The translations under genes and the position numbers were made by a program. 64,000 nucleotides of DNA from Gracilibacillus sp. YIM 98692. GTDB taxonomy: Bacteria > Bacillota > Bacilli > Bacillales > Amphibacillaceae. Location: assembly GCF_010993965.1 (NCBI RefSeq), contig NZ_WIXM01000001.1:310001-374000 (forward strand), written 5' to 3'. Positions within the stretch are counted from its first letter, which is position 1; every line of letters starts with the position of its first letter. Below the pieces are notes generated by a model. The model was not told where the DNA came from. It saw only the letters and a list, made by a program, of their open reading frames with translations, and did not search any database. Shown in pieces: positions 9,225 through 17,170 of this stretch.

Positions 9225-9237
9225 TAGTGATAAACTA
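9225..9237. promoter_or_regulatory. Candidate LacI operator, copy 2 (autoregulation)
   Basis: TAGTGATAAACTA begins at the last base of the regulator's -10 box, where a bound repressor would block transcription start. It differs from the palindrome at 9108 by one base. Confidence 0.55.
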
Positions 9238-9273
9238 TTTACAATAAAAATTTATGGAAAGGTGTCATTATAA

Positions 9274-10308
9274 ATGAAAATTGATGATATTGCTAAATTA
9301 GCTAATGTTTCTAGATCTGCTGTTTCATTAGCTTTAAATGGTAAAAGCGGCGTAAGTAACGCTACTCGTGAGAAAATCATAAATATAGCAAAAGAGCACG
9401 GTTACTTTCCGCGATCTATCATAAATCCTAATCAATATTTCCAAAGCAATTCTAAAATTCTGCGTTTTGTTGCATGTACGAATGAAGGAATCGTAACAGA
9501 ACATTATGACACCCTTCCTTTTTTCGTAGAATTAATGAACAATCTTAAAGAACAGACAGGAGTAAATGATTATTCTTTAATGGTATCTTCATTAAATATC
9601 GAGGAATTAGAAGAAGGGTTACTAAAATTGGAAAATGAGCAACAATCAGCAGGTATCTTGTTACTGGGAACTAATTTATCAGCCAAACAAATTGAGTTAG
9701 TATCGAAAATACAACCTAATCTAGTTGTATTAGATACTTATGTTGAAATGATGGATATTAATTTTGTTGTAATGAACAATTTCTATGGTGCTTATCAAGC
9801 TGCTAAACACTTGATCGATTTAGGTCATAAAGATATTGGCTATGTCGAATCAAACGCAAGAATGTATAATTTTGATACAAGAAAAAAAGGAGTGTTACAA
9901 GCTTTTGATGATCATGGAATCGAATTGTTAAACAAAAATATTTTCTCTGTTTCTCCGACTATTATTTCATCTCAAGATACTTTTAAAGAAAAAATAAAGA
10001 ACCGTTTAAAAAGTCTTCCTACAGCATTTGTTTGTGAGTGCGATTACAATGCTATCAGTATCATTAAGTCTTTAACTGAATTAGGCGTGAAAGTACCTGA
10101 AGATGTTTCTGTTATCGGATTTGATAACATTTTTGAGTCACAAGTTATTACACCAGAACTAACAACTATTAACGTTAAGAAACAAGAAATAGCAGCAATT
10201 GCTGTTAATAAATTGATTTCGCAAATAGAGGAAAATAATGATACCAAATATAGCACGATCGTTAATACAAACTTTATTAAACGAAATTCAACTAAAAAGC
10301 TAAAATAA
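9274..10308 (+). CDS. LacI-family transcriptional regulator
   Basis: 344 residues. A LacI helix-turn-helix occupies residues 1-48 (DDIAKLANVSRSAVSLALNG, hinge ATREKIINIAKEHGY), followed by a periplasmic-binding-like effector domain to the C-terminus (PEDVSVIGFDN near residue 275). It is divergent from the isomerase-transketolase-kinase operon and is its probable repressor, with induction by a sugar or sugar phosphate. A paralogue with the same effector-domain start (FVACTN.GIV, LPFF.EL) sits divergent from the second transketolase module at 51.8 kb, so the regulator was duplicated with its targets. Confidence 0.92.
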   Translation: MKIDDIAKLANVSRSAVSLALNGKSGVSNATREKIINIAKEHGYFPRSIINPNQYFQSNSKILRFVACTNEGIVTEHYDTLPFFVELMNNLKEQTGVNDYSLMVSSLNIEELEEGLLKLENEQQSAGILLLGTNLSAKQIELVSKIQPNLVVLDTYVEMMDINFVVMNNFYGAYQAAKHLIDLGHKDIGYVESNARMYNFDTRKKGVLQAFDDHGIELLNKNIFSVSPTIISSQDTFKEKIKNRLKSLPTAFVCECDYNAISIIKSLTELGVKVPEDVSVIGFDNIFESQVITPELTTINVKKQEIAAIAVNKLISQIEENNDTKYSTIVNTNFIKRNSTKKLK

Positions 10309-10349
10309 ATTGAGTGCGCTTAAGGACAGTTATTATCACTGTTATGAAT

Positions 10350-10392
10350 TATAAAAATCCCTCTTATCCTACTTCGGATAAGAGGGATTTTT
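10350..10392. terminator. Bidirectional intrinsic terminator
   Basis: ATCCCTCTTATCC, loop, GGATAAGAGGGAT, flanked by A-runs and T-runs. It lies between the converging lacI-type gene and the ABC permease gene and can serve both. Confidence 0.9.
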
Positions 10393-11220
10393 TTATTTTA
10401 CTGCTCCAGATGCTACACCTTGAGTAATTTGTTTAGAGAAAATCAAATAAATAATGAGCATTGGAATCGTTACTATACTTAGACCTGCAAATAAAATACC
10501 GAGATCTAAACCTTGCTCACCACTTTGAAGAATTGCAATAGCTACTGGAAGTGTTCTGACTGTGGAATCAACTAATAATACAGACGCAAACAGATATTCA
10601 CTCCAAATATTAATAATATTGATAATTGCGATGGTGGCAATCGGAACTTTAGCCATCGGAATGGCCACATGCCAAAAAACTTGCCAAATATTACAGCCGT
10701 CAATCTCAGCCGCTTCCTCTATCGCTCTTGGCATTTGTTCAAAGAATGTGCGCATAATAATTAAGCTGAATGGCAAGTTAATTGCTGTATACAACAATAT
10801 TACGCCTATTAAGCTATTCCGTAATCCCAATGTTTCCATAAAATAATAGATAGGAACTAATAATGAATGGACAGGAATAGCAATCAAAGCGATCAATCCG
10901 ATAAAAACAATTTTATTCCCCGGAAATGGATACCGTGAAAGAGCATAACCTCCCATTAATACCACCATAATTAAAAATAGTAATGTCCCGACTGAAACAA
11001 TAATACTATTAAGAAAATTCAAGCCTAAATTCGTATCTGTCCATGCTATAAAATAGTTTTCAAATTGCAGTTCCGAAGGTAAAGTGAACGGACTTAAAAT
11101 GATATTTTGATGCGTCTTTAACGATGTCATAAACATATAAATAAGTGGAAATGCTACTGCTGCTGATGCAAGTATCAGTAGAAAAACAACTATTGATTTA
11201 GAAATTTTGCCATTTGTCAT
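10393..11220 (-). CDS. Carbohydrate ABC transporter permease (MalG type)
   Basis: About 275 residues with six predicted membrane helices and the EAA loop typical of CUT1 permeases (AAEIDGCNIWQVFWHVAIPMA). It forms a channel with the permease gene directly upstream; the energising ATPase is not encoded here and is probably a shared MsmX-type protein (family knowledge). ATG at 11220 is chosen because AGGTGA sits 5 bases before it. It is the last gene of the three-gene transporter operon and ends at the terminator. Confidence 0.9.
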   Translation of the reverse strand: MTNGKISKSIVVFLLILASAAVAFPLIYMFMTSLKTHQNIILSPFTLPSELQFENYFIAWTDTNLGLNFLNSIIVSVGTLLFLIMVVLMGGYALSRYPFPGNKIVFIGLIALIAIPVHSLLVPIYYFMETLGLRNSLIGVILLYTAINLPFSLIIMRTFFEQMPRAIEEAAEIDGCNIWQVFWHVAIPMAKVPIATIAIINIINIWSEYLFASVLLVDSTVRTLPVAIAILQSGEQGLDLGILFAGLSIVTIPMLIIYLIFSKQITQGVASGAVK

Positions 11221-11229
11221 AAATTTCAC

Positions 11230-12165
11230 CTACTTTTCTTGTTCAGAAACTTGAGTAAATTTTAGGTAACTGATAGTGATAATAGCAATGATGATTGTCA
11301 TAACAACAGAAATGGACGAAGCATAACCAAACCTTTGATTTTCAAACGCTTCCCGGTAAAGGATGGTCCCTAAAACTTCCGAGGCATAAAACGGTCCTCC
11401 ACCTGTCATTACATAAATAAGATCAAATGTTTTTACAGATGCAATTATTTGGAGCATGACTAAAATAAACCCCATTCTTTTAACCATTGGCATAATAATT
11501 AAAATGATTCTTTGAAAAGGCGAAACACCATCTATAGTTGCTGCATCATGCACCTCATTCGGAATTCCTTCTATTGCCGCCAAAAACAATAGCATACACC
11601 AGCCGCTTACTTGCCATATCGCCACACAAATAATCGAGTACAATGTGATGTCCGGATTACCTAGCCATAATTGTTGAAGTGACTCTAAACCGATCAGATC
11701 TAAAAAAGAATTTAGAAGTCCATAAGATGGTTCATATATTTTACCCCATAACACGGCAATAACTGCAGTTACGAGCATAACCGGAATAAAGAAAACAAAC
11801 TTATAAATTCTCCACCCAGGTACTTTTCTGGATATTGCAACCGCAAACAAAAAACCGAGTACAACCGTTCCAGTTGTGAAAAGAACCATAAAAATAGCAT
11901 TATTCTTTAATGCCAACAAAAAATTATCATGATTTAACAGCCTGATATAATTATCTATCCCTAAAAAATTAGGTGTCGAAAATCCATCCCATCTATAAAA
12001 GCTCATAATTATTGAATATATCAATGGAAATACCATAAATACAGTCAATAATATGATGGATGGCAGTATAAATAAATAAGCTGCTCTGTTTTTCTTCATT
12101 CTTTTTAACAAATTTGATTCTTTTCTATCTAAATTCATTGTTTGCGTTTCTGTACTTTGACTCAT
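11230..12165 (-). CDS. Carbohydrate ABC transporter permease (MalF type)
   Basis: 311 residues with a cytoplasmic N-terminal tail and about six membrane helices. The CUT1 EAA loop is visible (DAATIDGVSPFQRIILIIMPM). It follows the binding-protein gene after an intercistronic hairpin and precedes its partner permease without a gap. It imports di- or oligosaccharides into the cytoplasm. The neighbouring LacI gene and isomerase operon suggest it feeds that pathway. Confidence 0.9.
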   Translation of the reverse strand: MSQSTETQTMNLDRKESNLLKRMKKNRAAYLFILPSIILLTVFMVFPLIYSIIMSFYRWDGFSTPNFLGIDNYIRLLNHDNFLLALKNNAIFMVLFTTGTVVLGFLFAVAISRKVPGWRIYKFVFFIPVMLVTAVIAVLWGKIYEPSYGLLNSFLDLIGLESLQQLWLGNPDITLYSIICVAIWQVSGWCMLLFLAAIEGIPNEVHDAATIDGVSPFQRIILIIMPMVKRMGFILVMLQIIASVKTFDLIYVMTGGGPFYASEVLGTILYREAFENQRFGYASSISVVMTIIIAIITISYLKFTQVSEQEK

Positions 12166-12204
12166 GGAATAGTAGTACCTCCCTCAAGGTTCTTTTTTAT
12201 AGAC

Positions 12205-12239
12205 AACCCGTTAAACTTGAAAAATAAGTTTAACGGGTT
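12205..12239. repeat. Hairpin between binding-protein and permease genes
   Basis: A perfect 14-bp stem (AACCCGTTAAACTT and its complement) with a 7-base loop and no U tract. Such hairpins usually stabilise the binding-protein message so that it is made in excess over the permeases. Confidence 0.75.
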
Positions 12240-12260
12240 ATCGAATTAGCTCCTTCTAGA

Positions 12261-13631
12261 TCATTCTTCTCTAAAAGACTGAACTTCTTCTAACATTTTC
12301 GTGAATTCTTCACCCATTTCTTCTGGGGTTAAACCACCTGTAACTAATCCTTGTATTAATTGTGTAGCATTTGAACGATACTCACCATACCAGGTTGCAT
12401 TATACAACGAGTGAGTTCCTGCTTCTTGCACCAATTCATAGATTTCTAATACTGCCGGTGAATACAGTTCAGCCATTTCTTCCACGTTAATATCTGAACG
12501 AATTGGGAATGCTGATGTGGATTCACCTAAACGAGATTGAACATCATAACTTAATAAAAATGCAATAAATTCTTTTGCCAATTCTTCATTACCTGATCCT
12601 TCAACAGCCATAATTCCTGTCCGATCATAATAACCAGCCGTTTCTTGAACATCTTCTCTGTACTCAGGATATAAGAATACACCTAATTCAAAGTCATCTG
12701 GAATCTCTCCACCTAGAGCATTAGGACCAGCTTGCCAAGAACCATCACTATACATAGCAGCTCTTCCTTGAGCAAAGATTTGCCTTGCTTCATTAGCACC
12801 TACACCAGCAGCACCAGGTTCCATTAAATTTTCAGACATTTGGACAATGGTTTCAAACATCGCAACTGTATCTGATTGTGTAAAATCAATTGTTTCATGA
12901 TTCATGTATTTATCGTAATTTTCTTCACTCACATGACGTCTTAAATTAATATCAAAAAGTTGTGTGGCTTGACTAGCCTCTGCTAATCCAGAAGTCCAAG
13001 GAATATATCCGGCATCTCTTAATGCAGGTCCCATAGCCAGCATTTCTTCATATGTCGTTGGAACTTCAACACCTGCTTCTTCAAATGCTTTTTTATTGTA
13101 ATAAATAATTGGACTGCTGATTGCTTCTATTGGTACTGCATACTGATTACCATCAGGGGAAGTTACTCCATCAATGGATGATTGATGAAGTGCTTCATTC
13201 CAACCTTCAGATTCATATAGATCATTAAGCGGAATTAATGCACCCGACTCTACAATATCTGGATAAAAACCGGTAGTCCAATACCAGGCTACATCTGGTC
13301 GATCATCTTCGGAGTTTAACAGTCTTACGATATTTTGTGTGTAAAATTCTGTATCGTATTCTTCAATATCTACTGTTACATCTGGGTTCGCCTTCTCAAA
13401 TTCATCAGCTACCCAAGGTAATAATGTGTTACCGCCAGGCATAGATAGTTTTAGGGTTTTGTCTCCTCCATTTTCATTATTAGCTTCATTATTGGATTCA
13501 CCTTCAGAATTTTCCTGATTTCCATTTTCCGAATCAACATTTGTTTCGTCGTTTGATTCATTAGAACATGCTACTAACGAAAACACTAAACAAATGAGCA
13601 CAACAAAATAAACCGCTTTCAATTTTTTCAT
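12261..13631 (-). CDS. Extracellular sugar-binding lipoprotein (CUT1 ABC transporter)
   Basis: About 456 residues. A lipoprotein signal peptide ends in LVAC, followed by a Ser/Asn/Glu-rich linker (about residues 25-60) and an extracellular solute-binding family 1 domain. It would be anchored outside the membrane and deliver an oligosaccharide to the two downstream permeases. Its promoter at 13809-13837 is strong. The start is uncertain: ATG at 13631 is chosen, but a TTG at 13643 and one at 13634 are in frame and the GGGGAG ribosome site would suit the latter. Confidence 0.9.
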   Translation of the reverse strand: MKKLKAVYFVVLICLVFSLVACSNESNDETNVDSENGNQENSEGESNNEANNENGGDKTLKLSMPGGNTLLPWVADEFEKANPDVTVDIEEYDTEFYTQNIVRLLNSEDDRPDVAWYWTTGFYPDIVESGALIPLNDLYESEGWNEALHQSSIDGVTSPDGNQYAVPIEAISSPIIYYNKKAFEEAGVEVPTTYEEMLAMGPALRDAGYIPWTSGLAEASQATQLFDINLRRHVSEENYDKYMNHETIDFTQSDTVAMFETIVQMSENLMEPGAAGVGANEARQIFAQGRAAMYSDGSWQAGPNALGGEIPDDFELGVFLYPEYREDVQETAGYYDRTGIMAVEGSGNEELAKEFIAFLLSYDVQSRLGESTSAFPIRSDINVEEMAELYSPAVLEIYELVQEAGTHSLYNATWYGEYRSNATQLIQGLVTGGLTPEEMGEEFTKMLEEVQSFREE

Positions 13632-13808
13632 CAAATTGATCAACTCCCCTTAATATTTAAAGATTTAAGTATAAAACAAGCCTTATTATTAAAAGCCCCT
13701 CCTTTTCTTCGTAATTTTTAAGAAAACATTATAGATTAGAGAAATAACTCTCTCTAAAAGCTAAACCTGTAACTAAAAAAGTTTATTAAAACCAACTTTA
13801 TGTTTAAT

Positions 13809-13837
13809 ATTCTAAAGCTATAATTAACAGTTGTCAA
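13809..13837 (-). promoter_or_regulatory. Sigma-A promoter of the sugar-binding protein operon
   Basis: On the minus strand TTGACA, 17 bases, TAGAAT; five to six matches to consensus in each box. It lies about 180 bases before the lipoprotein start. Confidence 0.7.
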
Positions 13838-14280
13838 TAATTTATTTTAGTTTTTTATATAAAAAAATTTATTATTAAACTTAAATCAACAATCAGTAAA
13901 ACCCTGTATGAGCAATGTTTTGAATAGCAATAAACCGTTATTTTTCCTGTTACAAAAATCGCTAAAAACCGCTAAGTTTTTCATTGATAGTACTTTATGT
14001 TTTGACTATTTTAACAACACACCCACTAAAAAAGTTTATCTATTTTATTTATAGAAGATCTGTTTGACATTCTCAAAAGAGAAAAAAGGATAAATCCCCA
14101 TATTTAGAGATGCTGAAAAAGCAATTTTCTAATAATATATTTCAATTCAATAATGGGTTTTGATGCATAGATAGGAAGTAATTGAAGGATTGCTGAAATG
14201 ATGAGTTCTACTTTAAAAGCTTGCGTTACAGGTGTGAATTCCTCGCTACAAATCTTAGTGCCTAGCGGATTTTGTCGGAT

Positions 14281-14318
14281 AAAAAAAGCCGTTTCCCTTT
14301 TTCGAGGAAACGGCTTTC
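14281..14318 (-). terminator. Terminator after hsdS
   Basis: On the minus strand AAAGCCGTTTCC, loop, GGAAACGGCTTT followed by a T run. It is the end of the hsdRMS transcript. Confidence 0.88.
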
Positions 14319-14373
14319 TCGAATGTAATTCACTATCAAGGCCAATGAGCAAATCAGCCTTGCTTTCTTAAAA

Positions 14374-15750
14374 TTACTGTTTTTGAAGTGTCTTTATTAA
14401 TAATTCTATTGAGCTTTCATCTTTCTTGTCATTAGTACCAAGTTCACCTTTAAAGGCTTTTGATAAGATGGAATTTTTAAGTGTTTCTAATGCTTGCAAA
14501 ACAATCTCTGAATATTCATATTCAGATTCTAATTTTCTCAACATACTTTTTACTTTTTGGGTTATTCTTTTTTGTTCTTCAAGAGGTGGTAGAGGAAATG
14601 GAAAATCTTTTATTATAGTTTGAGAAATGTTTGGTTGTGCTCCTCCCTTACCTCTTTCAATCAGTCTTTGCTTTTGCGACTGAAAATAATAAAACATATA
14701 CTCCGGGTCAACAGATTCTTCAGGTATACCAACTGCACATGCTTGGTTGGTAGATGCATCAATACCAAAAATCCCAGTTCTTCCTATAGTAGCCCCATAC
14801 ATAGCTACAGCAACAGACCCCTTTGGAAATAACTTTGCACTAGAATTTTTTATTGCATCCTCTGTAATTTTTTCTTTTGAATCTACAATGAAATTATCTC
14901 TTAATTCTCCTGTCTTCAACCAAGGAATTTCGCCATTATAATATTCTGATTTCTTTCTACTAGGTGTACCTCCTGATCCCCATTTTGCAATAGACTTTGT
15001 TTTAACCCACAACCAATTGTCTGGAATATCGTAAGGGGTATTATCATTTAAACTAATATCACTGTTCTTACTTAGAGTGTCACTTACCATTTCGTGTCCT
15101 TTATTCGTCCCAAGTTTTCCACAAAAAGCCTTGTCCAAAATAGCAGCCCGACGAAGTTCAAACGTCTCTTTTGCTTCTTTAATCAATTGTTCGGCTCTAT
15201 CAATTTTATTAATCAGTTTTTCAATCCTATTATTAATTTTGTCTTGTTCTTCTAGTGGCGGTAATGGTATAGGTAATCTATTCATCTTTTTAGGTGAGAT
15301 TCTTGGCAAATTAATACCACTACTGTTTTCATTTGCATATTTCACCACTAACGGAAGACCTAAATATTTATCTAATAGTTTATTTGATTCAATAAATCTA
15401 GACCGATAAATTAAAATGTCTGTGGAAGCAATACCTTCAAAATTGGCAATAGCATGCTTATTTAAATATGGACGAAGTTTCCCATATAATACATCACCAG
15501 CTTTAAAAACTACTTTTTTACTTTTTAACCCTTCTGGTGTTCCGACATCTATAATACCGCCATTTTTACCCAGGTGTTCTAAACCTAAATATTTTTCATC
15601 ACCTTCAGGCATTACTTGATTATTAACATGTTCAAAATAGGAGCCTAACCTAATCCATACCCAGTTCTCCGGCACCTCATAAGGCTGCTCCTCTTCTGGC
15701 ACCATGGCCTCTTCCATCAATTTCTCAACATTCTTTTTCCTCTTACTCAT
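14374..15750 (-). CDS. hsdS: Type I restriction-modification specificity subunit HsdS
   Basis: About 458 residues with two target-recognition domains (roughly residues 20-190 and 245-420), each ending in the conserved PLPPLEEQ segment followed by a helical spacer. This is the standard two-half layout that reads a bipartite DNA target. It directs both methylation and cleavage by the HsdM and HsdR partners. ATG at 15750 is chosen because it overlaps the hsdM stop by 8 bases (ATGAGTAA) with GGTAAGG upstream; an earlier in-frame start at 15792 would run 50 bases into hsdM. The target sequence cannot be read from the protein. Confidence 0.93.
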   Translation of the reverse strand: MSKRKKNVEKLMEEAMVPEEEQPYEVPENWVWIRLGSYFEHVNNQVMPEGDEKYLGLEHLGKNGGIIDVGTPEGLKSKKVVFKAGDVLYGKLRPYLNKHAIANFEGIASTDILIYRSRFIESNKLLDKYLGLPLVVKYANENSSGINLPRISPKKMNRLPIPLPPLEEQDKINNRIEKLINKIDRAEQLIKEAKETFELRRAAILDKAFCGKLGTNKGHEMVSDTLSKNSDISLNDNTPYDIPDNWLWVKTKSIAKWGSGGTPSRKKSEYYNGEIPWLKTGELRDNFIVDSKEKITEDAIKNSSAKLFPKGSVAVAMYGATIGRTGIFGIDASTNQACAVGIPEESVDPEYMFYYFQSQKQRLIERGKGGAQPNISQTIIKDFPFPLPPLEEQKRITQKVKSMLRKLESEYEYSEIVLQALETLKNSILSKAFKGELGTNDKKDESSIELLIKTLQKQ

Positions 15751-17167
15751 CCTTACCACTCTCCACTGCTCGCAGTTCTTCGATGACTTCATTCAATAAT
15801 CCAACTGCTTCCTCTAACTTACCAACTGCTTCCTCAGCAGATTCAATAGGCTCTGGCAAGTTTTCATACATCGATAAGGACTCGTCCGCAATTAAACCGA
15901 TATCCAAACTGTCATCTTTTTTCTTAATCTCTTCACGAGTGAATAGATTAAACCTCTCGTCATTAACCTTTGTACGATCTCCTGCTCGATATGCCTTAAT
16001 AAAATCATCAAAGTGCTTTACAGTTAAAGGAGTGCGTTTTCCGAAGCTTGGCATATTTGTCCGCATATCATATACCCAAACATCTTTCGTATTGTCCTTA
16101 TCTTTTGTTCCTCGAGTAAAGAACAACACATTCGTTTTTACGCCTTGGGCATAAAAGATTCCAGTTGGCAGACGCAAAATAGTATGCAGATTACATTTGT
16201 CCATTAAGTCTGCACGAATTTTAGCACCAGCTCCCCCTTCAAACAGAACATTATCTGGAAGAACAACCGCTGATCTTGCTTGTCCATCAGCTTTTAATGA
16301 ACGATAAATATGTTGCAGGAAATTCAACTGTTTATTTGTTGTAGTAAAAGTTAAATCATCACGAGTTGGGCGCTCTCCGCCTTTTTTTGTACCAAATGGC
16401 GGATTGGTTAATACCACGTCATAATTCTTCATATCCGAACCCATTTCAGAAAGCGTATCCCCTAACTTAATTTCTCCGTGCATATCATGAAGTAAGGCGT
16501 TCATTAAAGCAAGGCGATGCGTATCTTTTACAAGTTCTGCTCCTGTGAATGCTTCGTTCCGCTGAAATTCTGCTTCTTTTTCACCAAGGTCAAAATAATC
16601 ATCGGTATTAGAACGGACATGGGTATCTGCTGCAATCATGAATCCAAATGTACCTGCTGCAGGGTCATTACAACGTTCACCAGGTTGTGGATCTACTAAT
16701 TTTACGATCACATCAATTAACGGCCTAGGTGTAAAATACTGCCCGGCACCAGATTTGGTTTCACTAGCGTTTTTTTCAAGAAGACCTTCATATAAATCCC
16801 CAAGACCTTCTTCTTTGGCACTGTACCAGTCCAGCTCATCGATGGAGCGAATAATTTTTTCCAGGTTCTTTGGTTCTTCAATATTCGTTGTAGCATTATT
16901 ATAAATCTGTTGAATAATTTCACTTTCTACTTTACCAAGGTCCAGTAATAGCTGACGATAATGGTCATGAAGTTCAATACCGTGTTTTTCCGTCAAAGAA
17001 TCCCAACGATATTCTTCAGGGATATGTTTTTCATTATCTTTTTCTTTCATCATTTTTAAGAAAAGAATATACGTTAACTCGGTAACGTACTGATGATACG
17101 TAATTCCATCATCTCGTAATACATTACATAAACTCCATAATTTCTGTACGATTTCCTGATTTCCCAT
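15743..17167 (-). CDS. hsdM: Type I restriction-modification DNA methyltransferase HsdM
   Basis: 474 residues. An N-terminal helical HsdM domain precedes an N6-adenine methyltransferase domain, with the SAM motif DPAAGTFGF (about residue 168) and catalytic motif NPPFG (about residue 252). It methylates adenine in the HsdS target to protect host DNA. It starts 3 bases after the hsdR stop and overlaps hsdS, giving a tightly packed R-M-S operon. All key motifs are intact, so the methylase should work. Confidence 0.96.
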   Translation of the reverse strand: MGNQEIVQKLWSLCNVLRDDGITYHQYVTELTYILFLKMMKEKDNEKHIPEEYRWDSLTEKHGIELHDHYRQLLLDLGKVESEIIQQIYNNATTNIEEPKNLEKIIRSIDELDWYSAKEEGLGDLYEGLLEKNASETKSGAGQYFTPRPLIDVIVKLVDPQPGERCNDPAAGTFGFMIAADTHVRSNTDDYFDLGEKEAEFQRNEAFTGAELVKDTHRLALMNALLHDMHGEIKLGDTLSEMGSDMKNYDVVLTNPPFGTKKGGERPTRDDLTFTTTNKQLNFLQHIYRSLKADGQARSAVVLPDNVLFEGGAGAKIRADLMDKCNLHTILRLPTGIFYAQGVKTNVLFFTRGTKDKDNTKDVWVYDMRTNMPSFGKRTPLTVKHFDDFIKAYRAGDRTKVNDERFNLFTREEIKKKDDSLDIGLIADESLSMYENLPEPIESAEEAVGKLEEAVGLLNEVIEELRAVESGKDE

Positions 17168-17170
17168 TTT

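Larger units (their letters stand above)
8823..9273. promoter_or_regulatory. Divergent control region between isomerase operon and lacI-type gene
   Basis: About 450 bases holding promoters in both directions. On the minus strand TTGACT and TGATAATAT (an extended -10) form a likely operon promoter about 210-250 bases before the isomerase gene. On the plus strand TTTACT (9198-9203) and TATAAT (9220-9225), 16 bases apart, would drive the regulator. Two copies of a 13-base palindrome and a cre-like site lie here (separate entries). Confidence 0.7.
13644..14373. other. Gap between transporter operon and hsd operon
   Basis: About 730 A+T-rich bases. It holds the promoter of the binding-protein gene, an inverted repeat around 13775-13800 that may be an operator (AAAGTT/AACTTT arms), and the hsd terminator. 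A minus-strand frame of 82 codons (14104-14352) runs through the terminator hairpin and is probably not a gene. Confidence 0.5.

Noticed and set aside
14104-14352. 82-codon minus-strand frame after hsdS
   Set aside because: It contains the hsdS terminator hairpin and its T run, has no clear ribosome site and matches no family I know.
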